From positions 1 to 34,560 of the forward strand of contig JAUMZC010000014.1 in the NCBI GenBank assembly GCA_030528295.1: DNA of 34,560 nt, in the 5' to 3' direction. The notes under the pieces were generated by a model. The model made no database searches. It was given only the letters and a program-made list of their open reading frames with translations, and was not told where the DNA came from. The stretch is from Corynebacterium sp. Its GTDB lineage: Bacteria; Actinomycetota; Actinomycetes; Mycobacteriales; Mycobacteriaceae. This document shows, one piece after another, positions 21,757-30,123 of the stretch. How positions within the stretch are numbered: the stretch's first letter is position 1; each line of letters starts with the position of its first letter. The position numbers were made by a program, and so were the translations under genes.

Positions 21757-24635
21757 GGTGAATTCTTCCCCCGCCTCCACTCCGGCAGGTTCACGGGCGC
21801 TAGTGCTCCGAGGGATATGCAGCAGGCCCAGGCGAGGAAGTTGCGGTCGCCTGCGTATCCGATTTCGGGCCAGGGGGCGTGGGCTAGCCAGAGTCCGGCG
21901 AAGCCGATGCCGAGTAGTGTGAAGTATCGGTTTCGGGCGAGTGACCCTGCAATGGAAGCTAATGCCCCAACGGGTCCGGCGGTGATTCCGGCGACGGCGG
22001 CGGAGAGGATCCAGAGGAGTTGGCTGTGTCGCCACGGGATGATTGCCAGGGGTGCCAGCCGTTTTCCTCGTCTGAAGAGCCAGTACAGAATGCCCAGCAC
22101 AATCACGGCCAGTGTGCCGCCACCGATCAGCCCGTATCGGTAGGGTTTGTCGCCGGCGAATTCGAAGCGGACGTCTTCGGGTTCGCCGTGTTCAAGTTTG
22201 AAGGCTTGGGTGGCGGCGTCGATTTGTGTGGGTGTGAGTTCGGTGTTGCCAAGGTAGGCGCGCATGCCGGGGTTGTAGGCGCGGCCGGTGATGAGGAGTC
22301 GCGGCCCGGGTTGTGTGGTGAAGCCTGGGGTGGTGAGTGTCACCCAGTCACTGTGTGTTGCAAGGTCGTGCTTTCCCCGTTTGAGCTGGATCGATGAACC
22401 GCATTCGTGTTCTACACCGTCCAAGGTGATCGGGTGTTCGCAATCGAGGATTACTTCCATATCGCGCGGCGCGGTAAATCGACGAAGGATCATGCCGGTG
22501 GGCACAAAGACTCGCTGGAATACGAATTGTTGTACATCGGGTGAAGTATCGGGGACCACAATTCGGTGGGTGGTTTCTTCGCCCGCGATGCTGAATTCGG
22601 CGACGCCGCCGTGCGAGACGTCGACACGCACAGTGGAAATATCGCCGAGGAGCTGGATGCGTTCGGTTTTCCCCGCGCGCAGAATTTCGGGTTTGCCGTT
22701 GACCAGCACCTCCATGCGGCGGGTGCCACGGAGTTTCACCACGGGGTCATGGAAATCGCCGTGCAGCGCAATCCACCCACGGCCCACGGGGAACCACGCC
22801 GTACTGTCTTGCTTATCGACGGCCGCGCTCACCGACCGCGCAGGATCGGCCCAGCCCAGCTGGTGGATACTGTCTCCTGCGGAAGATGCGGAGATTTTGG
22901 GACCCTCGGTTTCTAGCACTGTTCGTGGTCCGGCGGATGCGTAGTCGCGAACCTTTGCGGATTCGGGCAGGGGGGCGGAGACGGCGCCTTCCACGCGGCC
23001 GAAGTTTCGTTCAACCAGCATTGGGGTGTCCGTAACAATATCGGCGTTTTCGGAAACTAGTTCGCGTGGTTGGTAGCCGCCAAGTTGGTCGAGGAGGGCA
23101 AGGACTTCGCCGCCGCCAGCAACCTTGACGGGTTGTGTCTCGGTGACCTGCATGTCTGCATTTTTATCCAGCTCTACAATGTCGATTTTTCCGAACTTGT
23201 GTACCTTGAAGCCCTTATAGTCCGGAAGGTTATGCTTGCCCAGCAGGTCTTTCCGGATCACCACGATGCCTACGCCGAGGCGTCGGGCGGCGGTAAAGGG
23301 GTCCTCAACGGCGCTGATACCATCCAAACCACGAATTGCTTCCGGGGGAACCAGCGGGATAGCGTCACGCACCACCCACGGAACATCCAAGAGTGGTTGT
23401 AGCGGCTCATCGCGGGTATTTCCCCAGTTAAATCGGGCGAATTGTGCGGAAGGAAGGATCATCGTGCGGGTGTTCTGCGCGTTGTCATTAAGCCATTCGG
23501 CGGCTTCGTTCCAATATTCGGGGACCTTTGGATATGAGCCTTCGGGTAATAGTCGAAACGCCGGGGCCAGGGATGCGGTAACACAGAGCACGCACATGAG
23601 GTACGCGGCGTCGCGACGCGACTTCCACCGAACCGTAAAAGGAAGCGCAGCCAAACCCAAACACAGTGGTAGACGCACTAAAAGATCAAACTTATGCACA
23701 TTCCGCAGTGCCACCAAGGGGCCGTCGAGCAGGGCGGCCGCGTGGAAGCTGCCTGCCAACACCAGTACCCCAAACAGGAACATCACGCGCCACACTGGGT
23801 GCAGCCGACGCAACCCAAACATGCCTAGCCCCGCAACCGCGCAGGTGAGCAAAATAAACTCCGCCGAAACCACCAGCTGGTGGCCTGCGATCCGTTCAGT
23901 AGACACAAACGGCGTCCAACTCGTGGTGCCGCGGAGTACCTCAGTGAGGTTCAGCCAGCGCGTGGTCACCGCGGCGTTTTCAATGTAGTCGGTAAACGGT
24001 GGGGCGTATTTCCCCAGGACAAGCAGCGGGATAATCCACCACAGGCTCACTAAACACCAGGGTACCCACGCGAAAAACCGGCGCTGCCAGAGCGCAATCA
24101 TTCCCGCTGGAATACATGCCGCCAATGTTGCTGTGGCATTGACCGCCCCCATGCACGCCACGGCGAGGGTTGCCACCCAAGGATTGCGGCCTAACACACC
24201 AACTACAACCCATGGTGCCAACATTGTCGGCCAGCTTTCCGAGGAGATTGCGCCGAGGGTGGTGAGCGTATGCGGGGAAAGCACAAATGCGGCGGCGCCA
24301 AGGAACCTGCTGAGCTGGTTTCCTTGGTCCAACGTCTCGCAAAGCTTTAAAAACCCTGACCAGCCGATGCACAGCGCCAGCGACCACCACAGCCGCTGCG
24401 CGATCCAATCGGGCAATGGTTCTGTGACCAAAAAGAAAAACCCTTGGGGGAAGAGGTAACCATAGGCTTGGTTTTGAACTTGCCCCAATGGGAAGGTGTC
24501 CGACCATGCGGAGAGTGCGCCGCCAAGAAAACCTGCGGGGTTTGCCACGAGGTCATGTTTAGTGTCAGCCGCTGTTAATCCTGGTGACTGTACAAAACAC
24601 AGCAGGGTCAGCAGCACCCAACCAAGGCGATGCAT
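21735..24635 (-). CDS. aftD: Alpha-(1->3)-arabinofuranosyltransferase AftD
   Basis: AftD is a GT-C membrane enzyme that adds alpha-(1->3) arabinofuranose branches from decaprenyl-phosphoryl arabinose during arabinogalactan and lipoarabinomannan synthesis, acting on the outer side of the membrane. The 966-residue protein shows the family start: a first helix, then ADTKHDLVANPAGFL with likely catalytic or metal-binding acids, WSDTFPLGQVQNQAYGYLFP, and about ten helices up to residue 360. A large extracytoplasmic region (about 370-850) includes beta-sandwich, carbohydrate-binding-like segments (for example MEVLVNGKPEILRAG), and three or four helices follow near 865-945. Mycobacterial AftD is about 1400 residues, so this is the shorter corynebacterial form. 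The small DUF2613 gene precedes it by 17 bases, as Rv0236A does in M. tuberculosis. Confidence 0.87.
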   Translation of the reverse strand: MHRLGWVLLTLLCFVQSPGLTAADTKHDLVANPAGFLGGALSAWSDTFPLGQVQNQAYGYLFPQGFFFLVTEPLPDWIAQRLWWSLALCIGWSGFLKLCETLDQGNQLSRFLGAAAFVLSPHTLTTLGAISSESWPTMLAPWVVVGVLGRNPWVATLAVACMGAVNATATLAACIPAGMIALWQRRFFAWVPWCLVSLWWIIPLLVLGKYAPPFTDYIENAAVTTRWLNLTEVLRGTTSWTPFVSTERIAGHQLVVSAEFILLTCAVAGLGMFGLRRLHPVWRVMFLFGVLVLAGSFHAAALLDGPLVALRNVHKFDLLVRLPLCLGLAALPFTVRWKSRRDAAYLMCVLCVTASLAPAFRLLPEGSYPKVPEYWNEAAEWLNDNAQNTRTMILPSAQFARFNWGNTRDEPLQPLLDVPWVVRDAIPLVPPEAIRGLDGISAVEDPFTAARRLGVGIVVIRKDLLGKHNLPDYKGFKVHKFGKIDIVELDKNADMQVTETQPVKVAGGGEVLALLDQLGGYQPRELVSENADIVTDTPMLVERNFGRVEGAVSAPLPESAKVRDYASAGPRTVLETEGPKISASSAGDSIHQLGWADPARSVSAAVDKQDSTAWFPVGRGWIALHGDFHDPVVKLRGTRRMEVLVNGKPEILRAGKTERIQLLGDISTVRVDVSHGGVAEFSIAGEETTHRIVVPDTSPDVQQFVFQRVFVPTGMILRRFTAPRDMEVILDCEHPITLDGVEHECGSSIQLKRGKHDLATHSDWVTLTTPGFTTQPGPRLLITGRAYNPGMRAYLGNTELTPTQIDAATQAFKLEHGEPEDVRFEFAGDKPYRYGLIGGGTLAVIVLGILYWLFRRGKRLAPLAIIPWRHSQLLWILSAAVAGITAGPVGALASIAGSLARNRYFTLLGIGFAGLWLAHAPWPEIGYAGDRNFLAWACCISLGALAPVNLPEWRRGKNSPHKGTTI

Positions 24636-24652
24636 ACAAATCGTGCTGATGG

Positions 24653-24850
24653 CTATTTCCGAGAACCGTACTCCGCGCCGCCGAGGAGAGGATCCTTCAC
24701 ATTGACACCACTTTGCAGTGGTACGGCATTTGGTTGGGAAAGCTCTGCGATTCCGGCGATGGCTGCAACCCCCAGCACCACGCCGATGACTGCGCTGGCA
24801 AGCGCCGGCCCGATGGAACGACGAGTTAGAGAATCAGAATCAAATGCCAT
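24653..24850 (-). CDS. DUF2613 small membrane protein (Rv0236A-like)
   Basis: A 65-residue protein with one hydrophobic helix (about residues 13-36) after a short charged N terminus, then an extracytoplasmic tail with VPLQSGVNVKDPLLGGAEYGSR. This matches the DUF2613 family, found next to aftD in mycolata; a role as a partner of AftD is an inference from that linkage. ATG at 24850 is preferred because AAGGAG lies 7 bases upstream; the adjoining GTG at 24853 would be only 4 bases from it. The stop is 17 bases before aftD. Confidence 0.83.
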   Translation of the reverse strand: MAFDSDSLTRRSIGPALASAVIGVVLGVAAIAGIAELSQPNAVPLQSGVNVKDPLLGGAEYGSRK

Positions 24851-25096
24851 CACGCTCTCCTTCCTAGCCTTTTAAGGTGATGTTGGGCGGGACGCTCAGC
24901 TTCCGTCATCATTTGGTGGATTATTTAACATTATCCCTTGAGTTGGTTTGGAACAATGCATCGCGCGGTATACATAGTAAACCTGCAGTGTATATCCCTA
25001 TTTGGTGGGGTCCTGACCAGGATACCTGAGGGATTTCCATGTTGGCGAAAGCTTTCTGGGGGGTGACAGATTCTTATGTCATCTCAGCTTACGCGG

Positions 25097-25102
25097 TACT
25101 GT
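25097..25102 (+). promoter_or_regulatory. -10 box of the VanW gene (leaderless GTG start)
   Basis: TACTGT ends exactly 7 bases before GTG at 25110. The 259-base divergent region 24851-25109 otherwise holds a small perfect inverted repeat TCCTG-AC-CAGGA at 25011-25022 and an AT-rich stretch near 24920-24940 that could include the promoter of the DUF2613-aftD pair. No second gene was seen in it. Confidence 0.4.
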
Positions 25103-25109
25103 TGATTGT

Positions 25110-26735
25110 GTGCGTGCATCGAAGACCTCACTCATTGTGTTTGGCCTCTTGATCGGACTTTTTGTGTTGTCCATCCTTGTTTATGGGGCGGATTTCTTGT
25201 TTTCACGTGGCACGGTTCCTCGCGGCACTACTGTTGCCGGCGTGAATATTGGTGGCTTAACACCAAGTGAAGCTGAGAAGCGGCTTCAGTCTGCCAAAAC
25301 CCCAACCAAGGTGGAAGTTAAGTCCAATGATATGAAGGCAACGTTTGCGCCTGCTGAGGCTGGCCTCGCCCCGGACTGGAAGGCGACCGTGAAGGCGGCC
25401 GGCACACGAGGGCTGAATCCGTTCCCGATTGCCCATGAAGTTCCTATCGTGAGCAAAGTAAATAAAGAGCTTTTCGACGTCGTGGTGGCCCGTCTTTCTG
25501 ATGAGCTTTCACGTGAGCCCGCCGACGGCATTGTTGTCCTGGAGGCTGGCCAGGTAAAAACTACTGACCCTGTGATTGGGCAGAAGACTACACCAGAGCT
25601 GCTGCAAACAATTGAGAAAAACTGGGTAAACCCAGCAGGTGTGACGGTGAAAGCACCCACCACTGATCCTGCGATTACCCAGGATATTGTGGAAAAAGTA
25701 GCTGAAGGCGATGCCGCTTCCGCAGTGTCGGGGCCGATTGTATTAAAAGGTCGCGAGGCTGAAGGTGTGATTCCTCCAGATCGAATGGGGGAAGTAGTTA
25801 CCTTTGTGCCTGAAGGCGGCGAGCTGAAGAGCGTGGTGAATCATGACACCGCGCGCCATATCCTCGCTGAAGGCATCGGCAAATCTGAAAAGCCTAAAAA
25901 GAATGCCCAGATCACTCCTGGTGGCGTTGTGCCACATGAGGATGGTGTTCGTGTGGATTGGGATATAGCGCTCAAAGACCTGGACAAACGGATTTTTAAT
26001 CATGACGTACGGGAATTTGATGCGGTATATATTGACGAGCCCGCAACCTTTACTACAGCTCAAGCCGAGAGTGCGACCTTTGACGAGGTGGTTGGTGAGT
26101 TCACCACGGGCGGCTTCTCCCCAGCTTCAGGCGTGAATATCCGCCGCACAGCGGAAATTGTGAATGGCGCTGTGGTTGCCCCAGGCGATGTGTTTTCTTT
26201 GAATGAATGGACTGGTCCTCGTGGCACAGCTCAAGGTTTCGTGGAATCCGGCATTATTCTTAATGGTCGCGCAGATACTGCCGTGGGTGGTGGCATTAGC
26301 CAGTTTGCTACAACGCTCTACAATGCCTCGTATTTTGCTGGTATGGAAGACGTTGAACACCGTGCGCATAGTTATTACATTCCGCGCTACCCTGCGGGAC
26401 GTGAAGCAACAGTGTTTGAGGGCGCCATTGACCTGAAGTTCCGGAACACCTCCCCACACCCTGTGCTTATTAAGGCGAGCGCGGATGCCTCGAATGTCAC
26501 GGTGCGTTTGATGGGCGTGAAAACTGTGCAGGTCGAATCAGTACCAGGCGGTCGGTGGGCGCAAACAGCACCCCACACCGTGAAAGTTTCCGGGCCGAAA
26601 TGCTCACCTTCGGAAGGGACGCCGGGTTTCACCACCTCCGATACGCGGATCATTAAAGACCTGCAGGGTGGGGAAATTTCCCGGCAAACAACAACAACGA
26701 CCTATGATCCATCACCGATCGTTCGGTGCGACTAG
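25110..26735 (+). CDS. VanW-domain, peptidoglycan-binding-like secreted/membrane protein
   Basis: The 541-residue protein has an uncleaved-looking N-terminal helix (about residues 7-30), so it is probably membrane-anchored and extracytoplasmic. Two putative peptidoglycan-binding (PG_binding_4-like) segments follow (roughly 40-150 and 160-300, the first starting with GTVPRGTTVAGVNIGGLTP). A VanW domain occupies about 341-470 with NIRRTAEIVNGAVVAPGDVF, SGIILNG, GGGISQFATTLYNA and the AHSYYIPRYPAG block. VanW domains occur in some glycopeptide-resistance clusters, but their reaction is not established and most actinobacterial members are unrelated to resistance. GTG is chosen because the TACTGT box sits 7 bases before it. 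It ends on a CTAG shared with the convergent gene. Confidence 0.85.
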   Translation: MRASKTSLIVFGLLIGLFVLSILVYGADFLFSRGTVPRGTTVAGVNIGGLTPSEAEKRLQSAKTPTKVEVKSNDMKATFAPAEAGLAPDWKATVKAAGTRGLNPFPIAHEVPIVSKVNKELFDVVVARLSDELSREPADGIVVLEAGQVKTTDPVIGQKTTPELLQTIEKNWVNPAGVTVKAPTTDPAITQDIVEKVAEGDAASAVSGPIVLKGREAEGVIPPDRMGEVVTFVPEGGELKSVVNHDTARHILAEGIGKSEKPKKNAQITPGGVVPHEDGVRVDWDIALKDLDKRIFNHDVREFDAVYIDEPATFTTAQAESATFDEVVGEFTTGGFSPASGVNIRRTAEIVNGAVVAPGDVFSLNEWTGPRGTAQGFVESGIILNGRADTAVGGGISQFATTLYNASYFAGMEDVEHRAHSYYIPRYPAGREATVFEGAIDLKFRNTSPHPVLIKASADASNVTVRLMGVKTVQVESVPGGRWAQTAPHTVKVSGPKCSPSEGTPGFTTSDTRIIKDLQGGEISRQTTTTTYDPSPIVRCD

Positions 26736-28246
26736 GGTTGCTCCTCTTTGGGCAGTACTGGCGCGATGACCTCGACGATTCCGTCTTCATCATTCGTGCC
26801 AGTAACCCACTTTGCGGCGCGGACAACTTCGGGGTGAGCATTCCCCATGGCAATTCCAGTTCCAACGAATTGGAGCATTTCGATGTCATTGTGGCCATCG
26901 CCGAAAGCGACCGCGTCAGCTGGGGAAATGCCCAGTGATTCCAGCACCCAGGCAACACCCGTAGCTTTGGTGGCTTCAGGGTGCGTTGCGCTTTCTCCCG
27001 TATGTAAGGCACTCAGTGTGCCGTCGCAGGTGACCGTGTGAATTGGGAATCCAAGGTCGATTGGCACGTGGGTGAAGCCGGTCGCCAGGATGATTGCGGA
27101 GCCAGCACGATGCGCTTGTTCCAAAGTTGAAAGTGTTGCTGGCGAGACCCTGCCATTGGAATTGAGCAGTGTTCCCTCGATATCGCAAATAATTGCGGAT
27201 GGCAGGGAGGTGAGCCGCTTCCGGTGGGGCAACCGAGACAGGATAAGCCGTGCCTGTGCGGCAATGGGCGCAAGGTCCGGTGTGTTTATTTGGGCAGCAT
27301 TGGCTTTAAGCTGCTCTGTTGCACTTGCGATTTTGTCTTTTCCGTCGCTCACTCCAACAACAACCTCGTTCGTGAGTTCTTCCAAGGTGGATTTGATCCA
27401 TGCCATGATTTGGGGATCGCTGTCTGTTCCGCCAGGGTGCGGCAACAGTGACTTAATCTGCGTGTTCAGGGCGGCCAGGTCGTCGCGAAGCTTACGAACC
27501 CGGTGCCGCTCAGCTTCCACGAGGCTATCTTCGGCCTGCGCGTCCTCCAATGTGGGTGCGCCGCCGCCAAAGCGGGCAGGAACCCAGTACGCGCCTTGAG
27601 GGAAGGGACCCTCAGCTAATTGGTATTCCTCCCAGAGTTGTTCCAAGCCACGTTTCATTGTCTCCCGGAGTTCCTGCGTGGCGTCTTCTGGATTTCCGGT
27701 GGGAATCCAGGGCGGCAGTATTTTGATGTGGATGGGGGTGTTGCTGCGGCCGAGGTGTTTTTTATGGCCTTTGGTCCATACGCGTTGGGAGCCAAAGAGG
27801 ACTACAGGAATAATCGGCACGCCTGCTTCTTGGGCCATTCGCACGGCACCACTGCGCATATTCTTGATTTCAAAGCTACGGGAGATGGTTGATTCGGGGA
27901 AAATTCCAATAAGTTCTCCGTTGCGCAGCATATTCACTGCGAGCTGGTAGGACTCGTGGCCGTCGATACGATCCACCGGAATGTGCTTCATCGCGCGCAT
28001 CACTGGCCCCATGAGGCGATGTTGGAAGACGTTAGATTTTGCCATAAAACGAATTAAGCGTTTGTGCTTTCTAAACGGCGCGCCAACATACGTGAAGTCA
28101 AGGTAGCCGGTATGGTTGGCCACTATAACGGCCCCGCCAGTTTGAGGGATGTGTTCTAACCCGGTCATTGTGAGTTTGAGTCCCTGCAATTTAAAGACGC
28201 TACGGACTAAACCAATGATTGAAGTGTAGAAAAGATCCCTCGGCAT
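26732..28246 (-). CDS. 1-acyl-glycerol-3-phosphate acyltransferase (PlsC) fused to a HAD domain
   Basis: The 504-residue protein starts with a PlsC-type acyltransferase: NHTGYLD (N44, H45, D50; the HX4D motif) and FPES (116-119, in place of the usual FPEG), followed by PIIPVVLFG. Residues about 235-340 form a helical, probably coiled linker. The C-terminal HAD domain (about 350-504) has CDIEGT (D355, E357), where the second Asp of the DxD motif is Glu, and the late GDGHND (449-454). It lacks room for the Cof-type cap. It may make phosphatidic acid or a related lipid and possibly remove a phosphate, but activity of the HAD part is uncertain. ATG at 28246 is chosen because TACGAT lies 7 bases before it; ATG at 28255 and GTG at 28282 are alternatives. 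Confidence 0.85.
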   Translation of the reverse strand: MPRDLFYTSIIGLVRSVFKLQGLKLTMTGLEHIPQTGGAVIVANHTGYLDFTYVGAPFRKHKRLIRFMAKSNVFQHRLMGPVMRAMKHIPVDRIDGHESYQLAVNMLRNGELIGIFPESTISRSFEIKNMRSGAVRMAQEAGVPIIPVVLFGSQRVWTKGHKKHLGRSNTPIHIKILPPWIPTGNPEDATQELRETMKRGLEQLWEEYQLAEGPFPQGAYWVPARFGGGAPTLEDAQAEDSLVEAERHRVRKLRDDLAALNTQIKSLLPHPGGTDSDPQIMAWIKSTLEELTNEVVVGVSDGKDKIASATEQLKANAAQINTPDLAPIAAQARLILSRLPHRKRLTSLPSAIICDIEGTLLNSNGRVSPATLSTLEQAHRAGSAIILATGFTHVPIDLGFPIHTVTCDGTLSALHTGESATHPEATKATGVAWVLESLGISPADAVAFGDGHNDIEMLQFVGTGIAMGNAHPEVVRAAKWVTGTNDEDGIVEVIAPVLPKEEQP

Positions 28247-28253
28247 AGTGGCC

Positions 28254-28259
28254 ATCGTA
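28254..28259 (-). promoter_or_regulatory. -10 box of the PlsC-HAD gene (leaderless start)
   Basis: On the minus strand TACGAT (28259 to 28254) ends exactly 7 bases before the ATG at 28246. No Shine-Dalgarno is present. It is this spacing that favours the 28246 start. Confidence 0.4.
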
Positions 28260-28301
28260 CTCAATAACGTGGCTCGCCTCACTTTGGGTCGAGCTTTTAA
28301 C

Positions 28302-28341
28302 TGCTAGCACACAATTTCGATGCTAGCGTTTATGTTATAAA
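28302..28341 (+). promoter_or_regulatory. Promoter and operator candidate of the glp operon
   Basis: TGCTAGC occurs at 28302-28308 and 28321-28327, each holding the palindrome GCTAGC, 19 bases apart, that is nearly two helical turns. A TATAAA at 28336-28341 (or TATGTT at 28331-28336) is a -10 candidate just downstream, so a dimeric repressor bound to both sites would cover the -35 zone. The glpD Shine-Dalgarno AGGAGGG is at 28382-28388. Confidence 0.45.
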
Positions 28342-28396
28342 TAGCAGCTTTAGTCCACCGGATGGTGGTACCAGATTTGATAGGAGGGACTGGCTG

Positions 28397-30121
28397 ATGG
28401 CAACAACATCAACTTCAGCGTTCAATCCTGAGTATTTTGAGGATGCCTGGAAGCAATTCGAAAACGATCACTTCGACCTAGTGATTATTGGTGGAGGTTC
28501 TGTTGGAGCCGGTGCCGCGTTAGACGCAGCAACGAGGGGTTTAAAGGTTGCGGTGATTGAAGCGCGTGATTTTGCTGCGGGTACATCGAGCCGTTCTTCC
28601 AAAATGTTCCACGGTGGGTTGCGATACCTTGCAATGCTTGATTTCCGCCTGGTCGCGGAATCATTGCGGGAGCGCGAGCTTTCGATGTCCACATTGGCTC
28701 CGCACCTGGTTAAACCACTCAAGTTTATTTTCCCGCTGACACGTAGGGTGTGGGAACGCCCCTATATGGCTTCGGGTTTTATGTTGTATGACCTCATGGG
28801 CGGGGCAAAGAGTGTGCCCATGCAGAAGCACCTCACGCATAAAGGCACCATGAAGATTGCGCCGGGCCTGAAAGATGATGCGCTTGTTGGAGGTGTGCGC
28901 TACTTTGACACGCTTGTCGACGACGCGCGCCACACCATGACAGTATTGCGCACCGCCGCAGAATTTGGCGCTGTAGTTCGGACTTCTACCCAGGTCGTTG
29001 GGTTCGAAAAAGAAGGCGAACGAGTGGTTGGTGCGAAGGTGGTTGATACTGATACTGGCAGGTCTACGACCATTCGTGCGTCTGTGTTTACCAATGCCAC
29101 AGGTGTATGGAGCGACCACATTGAAAAGCTCGCAGGCGTGACGGGCAAATTCTCGGTGCACACCTCAAAAGGTGTGCATATTGTGGTGCCAAAGTCGTGC
29201 CTGGATGCTGATGCCGCATTGTGCTTTGTTACGGAAAAATCTGTCCTCTTTGTGATTCCGTGGGGTGAGTATTGGATTATTGGCACTACCGATACCGATT
29301 GGACAATGAATCTCGCCGACCCCGCAGCAACACGGGCGGATATTGATTACATCCTTGAACACGTCAATGCGAAGGTTCGTCGACCGATTACCCATTCGGA
29401 CATTGTGGGGGTGTTCTCCGGCCTGCGTCCATTGGTTGAAGGTTCGTCAGATTCCACAACGAATCTTTCCCGCAATCACGCCGTGGCCAGGGTTGCGCCT
29501 GGTTTTGTCTCAGTAGCTGGCGGTAAATATACGACCTACCGTGTGATCGGCAAAGATGCGGTGGATAAGGCAGCGGAAGACATCGCCTTTGAAGTCCCAG
29601 ATTCCGTGACTGAATCAACGCCACTCTTGGGTGCCGATGGCTACCATGCCCTGGCGAATCAGATTCCTGCCCTAGCCAAGCGGTTCGATTTGAAAGTCTC
29701 GCAGGTGGAACACCTTCTGGGTCGTTATGGTTCGCTGATCTTTGAGGTACTGGAGCCAGCAAAGAAACAGCCGGAGCTACTTCAGCCGGTCCCAGGTGCT
29801 GAAGGGTATTTACTAGCTGAAGTGCTGTATGCGGTGACGCATGAGGGTGCGCTCCACCTTGAAGACGTGCTGCATCGCCGCCTTCGTGTGGTCATGGAAT
29901 ATGGCGACCGTGGTGTTGGCGCGGCAGAGCCGGTGGCTACGTTGATTGCGCCTGCGCTTGGATGGGACGCCAACCGAATTGGTGAGGAACTCAAGATTTA
30001 TCGGGCGCGTACGGAGGCTGCACTGGCGGCAGAGAAGAAACTCACGGATAGTGAGGCGAATGCTGTGGCAACGTCAGTAACGGACCATCGCCCAGACATC
30101 GATACGTCGCAGGATGATTGA
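28397..30121 (+). CDS. glpD: Aerobic glycerol-3-phosphate dehydrogenase
   Basis: GlpD is an FAD-dependent peripheral membrane enzyme that oxidises sn-glycerol 3-phosphate to dihydroxyacetone phosphate and passes electrons to menaquinone. The 574-residue protein begins its FAD domain with DLVIIGGGSVGAG (G32, G34, G37) and ends the strand with E55, followed by GTSSRSSKMFHGGLRYL, the family signature for substrate and flavin binding. A second family block is HIVVPKSC...FVIPWGEYWIIGTTDTDW, and the C-terminal region (about 410-540) is the helical domain typical of GlpD. AGGAGGG lies 8 bases before ATG. It opens a three-gene glycerol operon; the next gene starts within a few bases of its stop. Confidence 0.96.
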   Translation: MATTSTSAFNPEYFEDAWKQFENDHFDLVIIGGGSVGAGAALDAATRGLKVAVIEARDFAAGTSSRSSKMFHGGLRYLAMLDFRLVAESLRERELSMSTLAPHLVKPLKFIFPLTRRVWERPYMASGFMLYDLMGGAKSVPMQKHLTHKGTMKIAPGLKDDALVGGVRYFDTLVDDARHTMTVLRTAAEFGAVVRTSTQVVGFEKEGERVVGAKVVDTDTGRSTTIRASVFTNATGVWSDHIEKLAGVTGKFSVHTSKGVHIVVPKSCLDADAALCFVTEKSVLFVIPWGEYWIIGTTDTDWTMNLADPAATRADIDYILEHVNAKVRRPITHSDIVGVFSGLRPLVEGSSDSTTNLSRNHAVARVAPGFVSVAGGKYTTYRVIGKDAVDKAAEDIAFEVPDSVTESTPLLGADGYHALANQIPALAKRFDLKVSQVEHLLGRYGSLIFEVLEPAKKQPELLQPVPGAEGYLLAEVLYAVTHEGALHLEDVLHRRLRVVMEYGDRGVGAAEPVATLIAPALGWDANRIGEELKIYRARTEAALAAEKKLTDSEANAVATSVTDHRPDIDTSQDD

Positions 30122-30123
30122 CC

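Noticed and set aside
25110-26735. VanW gene as evidence for glycopeptide resistance
   Set aside because: VanW domains are common in actinobacteria outside resistance clusters, and no vanA/H/X/R/S genes are present.
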